Of a stretch of 64,000 nucleotides of DNA, positions 46,774 through 58,635 are shown piece after piece. The DNA is from Heterobasidion occidentale (Eukaryota; Basidiomycota; Agaricomycetes; Russulales; Bondarzewiaceae). The stretch spans positions 2,480,001 through 2,544,000 of the forward strand of contig JBCAQO010000004.1 in the NCBI GenBank assembly GCA_039111635.1. Reading direction: 5' to 3'. The stretch's first letter is position 1; the number at the start of each line of letters is the position of its first letter. Below the pieces are notes generated by a model. The model ran no database searches, was not told the origin of the DNA, and saw nothing but the letters and a program-made list of their open reading frames with translations. A program made the position numbers and the translations under genes.

Positions 46774-47835
46774 ATGTCTAATACCACGAGTAGCATAGGT
46801 TCGCTGACTGGGGGTTTGCCGACAGTGTCGCAAGACATGGCGCCAACAATAATCTTCCTCGTTCTCTATATCCTCACCACCGCCCTCTGTTTCTATCGCC
46901 TGATCATACAATACCGGAGGCCCACACGACTCTTCATCACCTTCGTCCGCTTCCCCCTTTTCGAGCTGGCTCGGGTCGCGACTTTCATCATGCGCGCTCT
47001 ACTTGCCGAGAACTTCACCAAGGTGCTGAAAGGACAGGCATCGATCAACACGAACTTGATCATCGGCGAGCAGATCCTCCTTGGAATTGGTTTCCTCATC
47101 CCAGCCTCCGTTTTGGTGAGGTTGGTGGGATTTCATGGCAGTCGATTCGAGGGAGGAGATATACAGGGCCGTCGAAGGCGAGCAACCTGGTTTTTGGAGA
47201 TCATGCTCATTGTTGCGATGTACGTTCTGTCTCACTTTGGCTAGTGTACGAAGAGGCTCACGCCTTGCTTCTCGTTCTGCAGCGCTTTCGGTATCATCGC
47301 TGGCACGAACTTCTCGAGTGCACTCACCGACCCATCAAAAGCGAAAGACGTCAAGAACGATAGGTAAAGTCCTGCAGCCTTAGTTCAGCCGAGATGATTC
47401 TTACAATTACCTGCTATAGGGTTGTATCATCCGCCATCACACTGGCAGTCCTTGTGATACTTGTGTTCTATTGTATCTCCCTTGCCAGCCGCCCAAATTT
47501 CCCCCGCGCCACATCCCTTTGGCTTGGTCTAACATCGGCACTATTGGTGTGTAACGTCCCGCGTTTGCGTTGAGATACAGACTTCAGTGACTGATCCATG
47601 ACGACAGATTATCGTACCCGCGTATCGCATTCATAATACCCTTAACCCGCCCGTATCAGCGGACACGGCAGCAAGCAAAGCCGAGTTTTACGTTCTCCAG
47701 ATTGCTGTTGAATGGCTTGTGGGAGCGTCGATTCTAGCCGTAAATGCTAAGGAGTGGTGTGGGATTCAGGACACTACCTATCTCGACCCTGCAGACGCCC
47801 AGGCCCAAAAAGCGTACTTGATGCAGCCCGTATGA
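46774..47835 (+). CDS. Seven-helix membrane protein of unknown function (fungal)
   Basis: ATG 46774 ([19 protein letters not shown]) was preferred to the in-frame ATG at 46702 because it leaves an N-terminus with glycosylation-type NTT/NSS character, and the upstream part is untypical. Four exons: a first with helices at [55 protein letters not shown] and [11 protein letters not shown]; a second, [20 protein letters not shown]; a third, [18 protein letters not shown] and WLGLTSALL; a fourth, [15 protein letters not shown] and [19 protein letters not shown], ending YLMQPV at 47835. The repeated seven-helix pattern and PAYRIHN signature resemble a fungal DUF7702/RTA1-like group, by memory. Function unknown. 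Confidence 0.65.
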
Positions 47836-48198
47836 TACCCCAGTCCTGAGCACCTTGTATGTCTCGGACGATACTTTTCTCTCTGTCTTCCCTGTATTTT
47901 TTTCTCGTACTTGGCTTCTATCGCACATTATAACTTATTCGGCTTTCGTCCGCAATTTAGCAGTGCTATGTCTACGGCAGATATATAATCAAATTGTTGG
48001 CCGTATGTGCCAAACAATCATGTGAACCCCTTCGAAGTGTGAAAGTAAGACATTGCCGCTTTTTATGCAGCTGAAGGCAACCAGAAAGCCTTTCAATGTT
48101 GCTTCAGGCAATATATATACCCAGACCCTTCGTGCCTAGAAGCCGAGGAGTCTCCGGAAACGTTCGTTGACGCTGAAGTTATCGTGAGGTTTGAATAA

Positions 48199-48687
48199 AT
48201 GGGTCGTAAGAACTTGGAACTACCTTCGTCTCATAAATATCAAAGTACGGGGGTGCTGTCTCATGCGCTCCACTGCGTGAACCTGTTTGACTATTTTCCG
48301 TCAACCGGCTGTTCACTTGACCGCGTTGGAGCGGCGCTGATAGTCCAGCTTCTCTTTAAGGCGGCCTGGGCATATGAAGGACAGAAAATGGTAAAGGAAT
48401 GCCAATTAGAAAAGGAAGAACAAACCACTGGTAGTCATCAGGTCGACTTGATATTCACGAATGACGCGTCCTACTGCAAAGGTTCCTGGTTCCTCAGGTC
48501 AGATACTCAGCCTTCCCCAGAGTCCCACAGGCGTGGACGTTGGCATCACTTCTTCAGTGTGAACCTCATTGAGCCCTACGCGTTGGACCAATACTATCCT
48601 GTCGAGGCGATTCCCATGTCTCTCAGGTCGGCCGCGAGAGGCCAAGAGCTAGCATATTTGATGCGCTGGCTTCGCCCCCGTCGGTAG
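48199..48687 (+). CDS. Hypothetical 162-residue protein, doubtful
   Basis: An uninterrupted ATG-initiated frame without introns, flanked by non-coding sequence. It has no recognised motif, signal peptide or transmembrane segment. Composition is ordinary (LIVQLLFKAAWAYEGQKMVK). It may be a chance frame; kept because no better gene overlaps it. Confidence 0.25.
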   Translation: MGRKNLELPSSHKYQSTGVLSHALHCVNLFDYFPSTGCSLDRVGAALIVQLLFKAAWAYEGQKMVKECQLEKEEQTTGSHQVDLIFTNDASYCKGSWFLRSDTQPSPESHRRGRWHHFFSVNLIEPYALDQYYPVEAIPMSLRSAARGQELAYLMRWLRPRR

Positions 48688-49228
48688 TTTTTGACTTTGC
48701 CCTACGGCTCATCCCAGCTTCCTCAAACCGTTCTTCTTGGGTCGAAAGGAGTCCATCACAAACAGCTTCATCCCGTCATCACCCCGCCAAAGTGCACCTA
48801 GGTGAAGTGATCCTCACGTGATGCTTCGGCATACTTTAAATGCTGCCTTTATATTGTTGCCGCTGTCTCTCGCCATCTGGAACGCGGTGAGTGTTGCTCT
48901 TTCCTGGCACCGTGCTCCAAGCTGAGCAACTATCGCTGATACTTGGCAGATTCTGTTGATACTACAGTATTGAATGATCTGGAGGTCGCGTCGAGCCGCC
49001 AATCGTAGATTACTTATGGTGTTCTGCGGTACGTTTTGACTTTAGATATTGTCAATACCCTATGTCTGCCTTTAGAAGGCTCTGTGTTATAACTCACCAA
49101 TTGACAGTTGTCCATTGTCTTTAACTCCGTTCTCAACAAGGCCGAAGCTTACCCTTTGGTTGGCCTGTGTCGTGTGGTTTCTTCTCACCAACCTTGGCTT
49201 TCCATCCGACCGATATCACCACCTGCTC
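48688..49228. other. Intergenic, no supported gene
   Basis: About 540 bp upstream of the sorting nexin gene. Nothing recognised. Confidence 0.4.
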
Positions 49229-51974
49229 ATGATGTCCACTCTCCCGCGTGCGAAATCACCTCTGACCCCTCCCGGGCTGTCGAGCTTGTTCTTCTCATTT
49301 ACTCGTTCAAAAGCAGAACCACAGCCTCGCGTCAAGTCCACGATTGAGGTATCTCCTACCGTAGACTTCGATGCTGGCATCAACACATCTGCTGCGTGGA
49401 CGGAACACCTCGATTCTGATCAGCCATCGCATTCACTCTCAGACGATGAACCCGACGATGTCGTTGGAGATGATGTCGACGGTCGCGCGGCGAGGGTCTT
49501 ATACAAGTTCGAAGGCAAACCGGAGTTCAGGGAGCTCTCAGTGGAGGGTGGGGATCAGATTGAGATTCTCAGGGAACATGTGGGCGATGGTTGGAGTTTG
49601 GTCAAGAATGAGCATGATGAGATGGGGTTGCTGCCGCAGACGTATTATACCGTAAAATGTTCTCTTAATATCTCCCATTTACCATATCTCACCCTTCCAT
49701 CAGTTCACGATCGACTTCATCTCTGCCCCAGAAGCGAGCATCAATTCACACACGAGTCGACGAGACCCTTCTACCGCCTCGTTGACACCACGCGCCTCTC
49801 CTAACCGGACACCTATACCCCTCCCCCAACCTGGACCCATTGTCGTGCAAACTACTGGCGAACGTATGATGGCTGCTTTTCCCAGCTTCCGACAAAGTCT
49901 TCTTGGCGGCAAGAATCTGAATAGATTCTCGAATTTTGTTACCAGCGGCGCTGAGGCATATGTACTGAAAGGCGATGGAGCACTGGCCGAGGTAGATACA
50001 ACGGTTCCTCCGCCTTCGCACCTGCATGAGTCTAGTGATGACGAGGGTGAGGAGAGCGGGACGGACGCGATCACGATGGGTAAAGCTAGACTTAGCGAGA
50101 CAGATCGACACTTCATTGATGCAGGTCCTTCTTGGAAACCCAAAGTGCCGCCATTTCGCGTGCTCGTACACTCTCCATCAAAGCGCACCTCTACGCTCTC
50201 GGGCTCTTACACTATATACAGTGTCACATCGCTCTTTCATTTTCCGTCATCCGACCTGGACCCCGACCTACCTCCATCGTCACCTACGCGTATCACTGTC
50301 CATAGACGATTCTCCCATTTTGTTGTACTCCACACTTCCCTCACGCGTCGGCTTCCTGGCATTGCACTTCCACCTCTTCCAGAGAAACAGTATTCTGGCC
50401 GTTTTAACGACGACTTTGTCGAGGCCCGACGAGGCGATCTCGAAAGATACCTTGGCAAGATCGTCAGACATCCCGTTGCGAGGTATGCAGAAATCCTCAC
50501 GTTCTTTTTGGGCTGTGAGAGTGACATAGTGAGTGGCGCGGCTTCAGTTGTCAACAGGAGCTGATTGCGTCTTTGTTCTACTCAGGAATGGAAAAGACAG
50601 CTTCCTCGACATCTCGCTCTTCCACCCGCCGGACCATCCTTCTTTGCCAACGTCTTTCACCCAGCATTCAACTTTGATGCCGATGAAGCTGCCGAAACTT
50701 GACAAGTTCGATGCCCATACGAAGGTGGTAGGCACGAGCGTCCAGAGCTTACGGAACATCTTCGGCCAAGCTCGACAAGCGCGAATAGGTGTGTCTTGAT
50801 TCGATGAATTCTACATACGCGATGTGACGTATATATTAATGATATATCCAACTAGAGATGTCTAAGGCCGAACGCCTGCTTTCTTATTCGTTGCTTTCCC
50901 TGATTACTTCAAAGCCCTTGGCATCCCATCCAATCCAGAGTATGATGACGCCCCTTACTTTTATGAGTCGGAAAGCGACTCGGAGTGCGAGCGAAAAGGA
51001 AGTGATAGCAAACGCAGAGGTCTGCTCAACGAAGAAGGGGCATGGTGTTGGAAAGAAAGTTGTGAAGGTATCAAGCTCTCATAAATAACCATACGATGAA
51101 GATATCTGATTAATCTGTCGCATTCTAGATTGTCTCAAACTTACGAAGGCTTTGCAGAAGACGAGCGAAACATTACAGAACGTCGCAGATCTCTATGATG
51201 ACCATGTGACTATCCTTCCGAAGCGTTTCCTAAGCGTCATCAGACTGAATTTCGCTGTAGGCCCGGAGAACACAACTAGTCACCCATGAGGCGTTCAAGG
51301 GTGTTGCTCATCCGTCACAGCTATACGCAGTGAGTACTTTCACCTGTGATTATAATATGTGTCGTCAATTTTATGATAGCCAGTCGTCGATACCCATCGC
51401 AATACACTCTCACGCTACAAAGAAGCGATGCAGCATGATGGGGTTCGTTACCCCTTTGTCTTTTCTTTCACGACGACCGACCGCCCCTTCATTTGACAGC
51501 CCGAGAACGAGGAAGTCGCTGCTCGATGTGAGACCGTACTGAACACGACAATGGCCGAATTAGAGATATACCACACCCAGAAGGTCGAGACTTTAGTAGC
51601 ATCGCCAAGGAACACCTTGACAGTGAAATCGAGTTCTATGAGCAGGTATATTAATCGACTATGAATCCAATTTGATTACAAAATGTTGGCTCTGACCATT
51701 GAATTCGATACAGGTCCTCAACCGCCTGCGCACAGCACGTCGTACGTTCGACCCACCAATCTATGATCGGCTATGCGCCTCTCCGCGGCAGCCTTCCATG
51801 TACGAGCGTGAGCTGTCCAGCCCACGCCAAGCCCCAGAGGCACTTCCTCAGCCTTGCCCTCATGTTTTCGATTCTGCGCCAATGCGTCCAGTCAGCCAAG
51901 CATTGCAAGATGGTGTTGGACTACTGATCGGCGGTGCCGCTGCGCATGCTAGTATCCTCGGTCGATTTTGGTAG
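49229..51974 (+). CDS. SNX9-like sorting nexin (SH3-PX, BAR-type C-terminus)
   Basis: Predicted endocytic/trafficking protein that binds phosphoinositides and curved membrane. ATG 49229 or 49232 (MMSTLPRAKSPL). SH3 domain at about residues 90-145 (RAARVLYKFEGKPEF, DGWSLVKNEHDEMGLLPQTY), a Ser/Pro linker, and the PX domain (RFSHFVVLHTSLTRRLPG, ALPPLPEKQYSGRF, EARRGDLERYLGKIVRHPV). Downstream exons are helical: GTSVQSLRNIFGQARQAR, MSKAERLLSYSLLSLITS, DCLKLTKALQKTSETLQN, EVAARCETVLNTTMAELEIY and EIEFYEQVLNRLRTARRTF, fitting a BAR region. The stop is at 51974. Frame breaks lie near 50697, 50920 (GGG to GG) and 51586 (GG to G). Given how conserved the exons are on both sides, these look technical. 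About nine introns. Confidence 0.75.
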
Positions 51975-52645
51975 ATATCGCAGTCTGGATGCACTGGACA
52001 TGTATCAAATATGGACAGATCTCAATGCTGCTGTCTTGAAGTTGTTTCATAGCATTGACTCTACCATCGGATATGCCTCGTACTTGCACTCAACGGAATG
52101 ACAGAATGATCAGGACACCAATCAAGCTTAGAGTCAGGAATCATTTGCATGATCGGATTACGTCGTCGCAGTGCAATGGAAACTAAATTTCTGTTGCAAT
52201 AAAAGATGGACAGGATCAAGCACATCTCGTTCCAACAGTCCGGTGTAACGCTAGTAAAGGGATTGGAAGGAAGAATGAGATGATACTCTACCACTGAGAA
52301 AAAGCCACCAGCCATGCAGGTGAACTACAAGAATCATACTTGCAGAGGTCACCACGTGAACATAAGAATAGGATACTGCAATAGACCGTCATTGATGTCG
52401 GATTCGTCGAATAAGTGACTCACTTACCTTTGAGAGGTGCAAAAAGAGAAAAATGCAACCCTGACAAGAACATAGGATATTAGGTGTTCCTAATACAGAA
52501 AAATGCGAATGGACTCCCAGATGGTAGCTGTAGCCCAATGGTATGCTAGACATTGTGTTCCGGGACGTCCCATCTACCGAACATATAATCTGTGACATGG
52601 ATAATAAAATACGTACCTCAATCCTGCAATGAAATCTGGATGCCT
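51975..52645. other. Intergenic between convergent genes, no supported gene
   Basis: Short frames on both strands only. Includes 3' regions of the sorting nexin and G-patch genes. Confidence 0.4.
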
Positions 52646-55600
52646 CTAGCTGCTGTCGTCGTCATCATCGCCTTCGGAGTCGCTGATAACCAAAATGTAG
52701 GTTTCATGCGTCGTTTCCGGCCAACGATACTTTTGTTGACTTTCACTTTTTGGATATGTCGGTTTGGCTGCATAGTTTGGGGGTGGATGCTCGCCGGGAG
52801 TGGTCGATCTTGATTTGGTATCCTCTATCAAGCTAGGGAATCCAGCACATCCTCAACCCTCTCCACTCCGACACTTCGAATGTGAAAGCAAAGGACAACG
52901 CACCGGTTTCGCTCCCTCAACGAGGCCAATATGACATTTTTCTCTTGCCTGGTCTTCGCCGTTTGCAATTGGGCCATCAACTTCTTCGTTTCCTCGATGT
53001 GAATTTCGAGCTCCCTCTGACGAGCAGCCAGATCGGATTTCTCGGGCATCTTTTTGAAACGTTTTGGAGGAGGCGGTCGAATGCTATGTATAGCGTCGTT
53101 GATGAAGGAGTCGGCGAGGTCCCGGAGAGCGGCAGGGGTGGCGGCAGCAGTGAGATTCACGACTGTGCTGAAGTTTGTAGATGTGGCTATCACTGACGAT
53201 GGCCCGAAATTTCCTTGCGTTACAGGCTCCAGGAGAGCATCGGGATCAGATACCACATCCGGCTGAGGCTCAGGTCGCCTTTTCCTCTTGCTAAGTAGCA
53301 CCATGCGACGCAAAGACTCTTCTTTCCCGTGTTCCAGAGAGCTTTCGGATGCTGTGGTTGCGCTAGGCCTCGGCAATGGGGATGCGGAGCTGGCTCCCGC
53401 CTTCGTATTATGTATTTCCGCTTTCGCGTTGGCGATGCCTTCCTCCAACTCCTTTTGTCGCGCGAGCAGCTGATTCTTAGCAACAGATGTGACTGGTTCA
53501 ACAGTGGACCCAGTAACAGCAGAGGATGAAGGCGTGGGCGACGAAGAGGTCCGGCGAGATGATATCACAGTGATTGAAGATGTAAGAATTTGATTGGCCA
53601 GTTTAGGTGGTGTCGGAGGTGCTGGTGTGGTGGTCGACTCGGATATAGAACCGTTGTGCTGACGAGGAACATCATGAGTGACATGATCTAACATAGTATC
53701 CGGAGGCGCTGCAGCAGGCGGTGATGCAATTGGATCTACAAGTGTATTGCGACGGGCTTTGATCGGAGAAGGACGTTGGGAAGCTGATGGACTTGACTCT
53801 ATGTCCATGTCCTCATCAGAATCATAAATCGCACGATGTTGCATGGGAAGAATACTCGGAGGTAGAGGTGGGGGCTCGACAGTAGGAGGTAAAGTAATGG
53901 CAACATCGGAGGAGACCCTCCGGGACACAGCACACGAGTCGACAGCCATGGGCGGACCAAAGCGAGATTGATACGGAGGCGGCGGTGGCGGCGGTGGCGG
54001 CAGTGGCAGTGGCGGTGGCACAAAGGTATTAGGCGACACAACCAAAGGTATATGATTCTTGATTGTAGACGGAGTCAACCGTTCCTGTGGCACTTCTGGG
54101 GACGCTCTAGTGGCTTCTGGAACCAAAACCGGAAGTGGAACAACGGCAGCGGCGGGTCCCTTTGTTTTCTTCTTCTTCGATTTCTTTGGCCCTTGCGTGA
54201 CATCTAACGTTTCCACGACTTCACCTGGTTCCAGCTCCTTTGTCGGGGGACGATAGAACCAAACACGAACACCCCCCAGACCCTCAAGTCCTGCCATGCG
54301 ACGGCTCCCAAACGCACGATGTGCGGCATCCCGGGTCTTGAACTCGATGAGCGCCTTCGTATGCGCGAGTTCGATACGGCGTGTAGGAGGGCTGTCTAAC
54401 GACGCCAACCATTCGTGAATGAACTCGACAGAACGGAATTTACGTGGTACAGTCTCCATAACAAGTGTACGATCAAGTTCGGGCAGCGGGGAAAGGTCCT
54501 CTACGGGAAAAGTCCCCCTGGGACATGGAAGTTTATGATCAGGAGGCATGCCAATGATGCGGTGGTCAAGCGGCGCATAAGGGATGCGAAAAGAGCTTGA
54601 CTTCAACAAGCGACGTGATAGGGGGATTCGCCTTGGTATTGGAAGCTTTTTCGGCCTTGGAATTTGCGCTGGAGATAGAGAGCTGAGGAGAGAATGAAGG
54701 CTTCGACGGAAGAGGAAATGGCTTCCTGACAATAGGCTCATCCTTGGCGGGCTCCGAAAGTGCTTGTTGGGGATTAGGGGGTGATGGTATGGGGAACGGC
54801 GCAAGCGTGTGAGGGGTGCTCACGCCAGGACTCATGCTTGCCATAGTAGAGATGTCTGGCATATGGTGCGGAAGCTGCGATGAGAACAAAGCGCTCCCCG
54901 TGCTAGGCCAGTCGAGGAGGTTTCCAAAAGCGTTGCTATGAGGCTGGAAAGAAGACAGTTGAGTTTGGGAAAGCTGGTGAAACAATTGATGGTTGGAGCT
55001 GAGGGGGTTTGCGACAATATCTGGAGGGGAAACGCAAGATCCTGGGGATCGATGAGCGTGCTCAGAAAGGGGAGAAAGCTGTCGCTTAGTTTGTGGCCTG
55101 TGTTCTTGGATAGCAAGTCTTAACGGTATGGCTTGCGTTGCCCTGTGTGAAATTTGGGCCTTTGGATTCTGTTGCATTTCTGCAAGAACAGACCTTTCAT
55201 TTCGAGTCCCCTGCCTCGGTTCGGTCTCGGTATTCGCCAGAACCGCCGACGACCTCGTCACCATTCTTGCCTTCGGTGGTTCGACCGTGCCTAAACCCGC
55301 CTGATACCACTTACGCTTCAAGGAAGTCGTGATAGGACGAGTCAATCCTAGCACCGTCAGGATTAGGATATGTCAAAGATACTTGGTTATGCACACGAGA
55401 AGGACTAGAGGATACGTACCCTCTAAGTGAGGTCCCAATCCTTGACCTAAGAAAATAGTCCATGATGAGCGCCTAGAGGATATATAATGGCACTGACCAG
55501 GCCGGTATCCCATTCGAAGCAAGATATTGTACCCCTTGCCTTTTCTGATTGTTTCGGCCAGCTCCTCCGGAGAGTCATCGCTGACGAGGATGCGCTCATC

Positions 55601-55777
55601 ATCGTTCGTTTCAGAGGTTGGTACTTCGACCAGGCGGGCAGAGCCTGGAGGTGAGGGCGATGTTGCCGTGCTCGTCGGCTGAAGCTGCTGTGCAACGAGC
55701 CGAGCATCCGCCGATTCGTCATCCGAGTCGTCAATGATAATCGGCGACGTGGACGATCCTAAGCCATATGTGACCAT
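52646..55777 (-). CDS. G-patch and RRM protein with N- and C-terminal SIM-like motifs
   Basis: Probable nuclear RNA-processing factor. ATG 55777 (MVTYGLGSSTSPIIIDDS). Near the N-terminus PIIIDDSDDES is a SUMO-interaction-like motif. A split G-patch follows across three exons: GYNILLRMGYRPG, QGLGPHLEG, LTRPITTSLKRKWYQ. After a Ser/Pro/Gln-rich linker comes an RRM-like fold (RTLVMETVPRKFRSVEFIHE, ALIEFKTRDAAHRAFGSRRM, GGVRVWFYRPP), a Lys tract (KKSKKKKTKG), a poly-Pro stretch, and two coiled segments (LLARQKELEEGIANAKAEI; LAARQRELEIHIEETKKLM). I end the gene by splicing 52903-52833 (GTGCGT...CCCTAG), giving a last exon LIEDTKSRSTTPGEH...YILVISDSEGDDDDDSS to 52646. Reading through instead stops at 52828. 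A frame step near 54610 joins the linker to the RRM. Partner and substrate unknown. Confidence 0.7.
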
Positions 55778-56433
55778 GATAGTATGCGCGAAGGAAGAAA
55801 GAATGCGATGTCGGGGCGAAGAGTTTGAGTTTGTGGTATACTGTGGGACCTGGCGGTGCCGCTCAACTTTGTTGCCAAAGCGCTTGGTTGTTTGTGATGA
55901 TTTATCCATGTTTTAGCTTCGCCGCATGAGCTCGGTTGTGAATAATGCGTTTTCAACGTGTCCTCACGTCCTGAATGCACAATCTACATAGAATGATAGC
56001 CTGGTTCGAAATACATCCCTGAAATAGGAAGAAAAGAGTCATGCGGTGCGAGAATCAGTATGTAACAATGCCTTCTGACTATCCCGCACGCGTACTTATG
56101 TCAAAAACTATATGCTACACGGGAGATCGCTGTCCGAGAAGGTTGCACAGAGAAGGAATCAATGCCGTGCAGGTGGCGGTGGGTTGCTCGCAACCATCCC
56201 TCCTACGAGCAACAGGAACACTAGATTAGATGGTGCTTGCGCTGCAACAGTGAGCAAGGAGCACAAACGCCAAGCTAGACGTCAATGAATAAGGTGCATT
56301 ATATGACACTCACTTAGTATTGACCTACCATGCAGACAAAGGCATGAAGCTTCCATGGGCAGCCGACAATGGACACGAGAAGGAGAAGAGCAAAAGGTAA
56401 TTGCTCACGAAGCGCCTACACGCAGCCACAGTG
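55778..56433. other. Intergenic, no supported gene
   Basis: 5' region of the G-patch gene and 3' region of NDUFS5. Nothing recognised. Confidence 0.4.
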
Positions 56434-56996
56434 CTACTTCGCTTCTGCTGAGTCGCCCTTCCCCCGTTCTATGAGTCCGACGCCAACGATTACACCGTCT
56501 GCCAGGACGTCCGCGACTTTTCGGCCCTCCTTCGCGTGGTGCTCAGCTCTCTTGATGAACTCGCCCTTGACCACTTTCGCGCGTGCAATCTTGGAGCGAG
56601 ATGAGGTCGGTCCTGTGTGGAATTTCACAACGAGCAATGGAGCACGTACCTCCTTCGTGTGATGCAAACACTCTAGGTAATCATCTGCTTGTAGTCGGCA
56701 TTGGCTGGGGCTATCCGTCTGTGCGTAGCACTGGCTCAAGGGTTCATAATCAGCCCGATGTAACCACCAGATTCTGTATAGCTCTCCCCGCACGCACCTT
56801 AGAGAACTCCTGCCAGTAAGCGAAACATCGCGAGCGACCTGTGTGGATAGACGCGGGCTAGAACACGCGATTCGAAAGCGCAGTTGGGCACTGCTAGTAC
56901 GTACCCCCATGGAAACCAAAGCCTGACTATGACGCAGTATATAGTGATTAGAACATACCAAAAGCCAAAAGATTCAGCAAGTCAACTTACCGCCAT
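56434..56996 (-). CDS. NDUFS5: Mitochondrial complex I subunit NDUFS5 (15-kDa, twin CX9C)
   Basis: Accessory subunit of NADH:ubiquinone oxidoreductase, located in the intermembrane space. Five small exons splice cleanly: MA (ATG 56996), SGFGFHGG, RSRCFAYWQEFSK, CYAQTDSPSQCRLQADDYLE with CLHHTKE, then IARAKVVKGEFIKRAEHHAK to EAK and the stop at 56434. The twin CX9C motifs are exact: C-FAYWQEFSK-C and C-RLQADDYLE-C, substrates for Mia40 oxidative import. Total about 105 residues, the family size. Frame intact. It shares a 202-bp upstream region with the divergent Get5-like gene. Confidence 0.9.
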
Positions 56997-57198
56997 CGTG
57001 CTTGAGAATGAATGAGTGAGCGTATGTTGGGCGTGACTACTTGGCGGGCGGGGTCACAGCAGGTGACGGCCGGTAACGCAGAAGGAGGAATTACGTCACG
57101 CGCCTCCCTCCTGCCATAATAGCACAGCTGCACAGCGTCCCGAATACCTTCTGATCAGACTTACAGGCCCGCAGCGCGCAAGACAACAGAAAACACGC
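56997..57198. promoter_or_regulatory. Bidirectional promoter of NDUFS5 and the Get5-like gene, CRE-like site
   Basis: 202 bp between start codons. TTACGTCA at 57091-57098 is a CRE/ATF-type half-palindromic element (one mismatch from TGACGTCA), roughly central. No TATA box is visible. Confidence 0.45.
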
Positions 57199-58251
57199 AT
57201 GGCAGATCAGGCAGAACTCGCATTTGTAAAGAATTTTATCAATACGCTCGCTTCACAGCCCGTCACCTTCGGCGATGATTTCCAACAACCGCCAGAGAAC
57301 ACGCTGAAGAGGGTCCCGGTGCTGCAGGTCTGTACAGCATGTCTGCGGCCGATAGCGCACAGAAGAGGCTGACATGAGGTTACGATCAGGTCGAGGTGCC
57401 CTCGCCGCCAGAACGGAAGGTCGACTTGGCGGAGTCCATCTGTAAGCGCCTTCTAGACCTAAATTCGTACCATATAAGTAGGGTCCTATCGTCTCCACAG
57501 CAATCCTTCAAGTGACCTTCAAATCCCTCAAGCCCCCTTTCTCCATCACCATTCCCGTTTCGCCCGCAGACCCGATCTCCTCTATCAAGACACAGATCGC
57601 TGCAGAACCTCGTGCTCCCCCAGCCGACGCCCAACGTCTACTGTTCAAAGGCAAGGCCCTCGCGGACGCCAAATTGCTGAAGGAATATACTGTAAAGGAC
57701 GGAGACACTGTTAACCTGATGGCCAAACCAGGCTTTGAATGGGATCCCTCTAAGGAGTCGCTGAAGGAACCAGTCTCCGAAGGCACGAGCGAGGCGCGAC
57801 TGAGTCCTAACCCGTCAGGGAAGAAGCGAGGCCATGGGCGTATACCCTCTGTTGTCCTCTCTCCAACCCCGTCCTCACCATCCGACAAGCCTCAAGATAT
57901 CCCTCTCGTCCTTGACACAGGTATTACTCTGTCCGCCGACATGCCATCCGAAAGCTCGCCGCTTCCCCAGTCGACATATCGCTCCATTATATCTAAGCCA
58001 GAGTTTTGGGAGAAGCTCCATTTCTTCCTCAGGTAGGCTCGCGTCATATAACCACTACAATTCCTACTCCCCGTACTGTGAATTTAAGTTCACTCATTCG
58101 ATCCTTCCTCAATAGCGGGGAATTCCATAATCGTAGCGACGCGTCCACCGCATTCGAAGATTTCCTAAATGCAAGCAAGGGCGTCCTCACCGTCAGCGAG
58201 ATTGCCAAAATTCGAGACCACGTCGGTGTTGTGGGCATGGCGGGTACGTGA
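57199..58251 (+). CDS. GET5: Get5/Mdy2-like ubiquitin-like protein
   Basis: Component of the guided-entry pathway for tail-anchored proteins, where Get5 bridges Get4 and Sgt2. ATG 57199: the N-terminal helix pair MADQAELAFVKNFINTLASQ with PENTLKRVPVLQ matches the Get4-binding region, then VEVPSPPERKVDLAESI. The ubiquitin-like domain (about residues 62-135) reads LQVTFKSLKPPFSITIPVSP, DAQRLLFKGKALADAKLL and YTVKDGDTVNLMAKPG. A Ser/Pro linker follows, and the C-terminus KPEFWEKLHFFL/S, GEFHNRSDASTAFEDFLN and KIRDHVGVVGMAGT fits the Get5 dimerisation helices. The stop is at 58251. Four introns, frame intact. A related name in databases is Blt1/cell-cycle medial ring N-terminal domain; Get5 is preferred because of the domain order. 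Confidence 0.78.
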
Positions 58252-58635
58252 TCAAGCCATCGGTGTAGAGAAGGCGCCGAAGAAAACTTTTGGGTATGAT
58301 GGTTGGGACTCGGGCATCAGGAAACTTCATTTGTATCGTATATGGGACCGAATCTCGCAATTCAACGCGCTTTAAAGTTTTACCTGGAAGGATATTTTAA
58401 AGTTCCATGTGTATGATTCCACAGGTACTCAGTACTCAGTGACAGCCCGAAGAATTGACACAGAACCTAAATTCCCCTCGGAACGATTTTCGCTGGGCAT
58501 TGTGGCAACAACAAAATAATTTAAATATATTAACTGTGTCAACATCCAACGTCCAACACCGATGTAGTACATGATCGCACAAACAATCGCCCCAACCCCA
58601 CCACTCCACCTCAACAACTATACGGTCAGACTCGC
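58252..58635. other. Intergenic between convergent genes
   Basis: About 380 bp at the 3' ends of the Get5-like and TFA1 genes. Nothing recognised. Confidence 0.4.

Noticed and set aside
52828..54804. A 658-residue single-exon protein with its own start at 54804
   Set aside because: Its first 60 residues are an out-of-frame translation of the G-patch linker. The recognisable part starts at KSSSFRIPYAPLDHR, and the gene clearly continues upstream to 55777.
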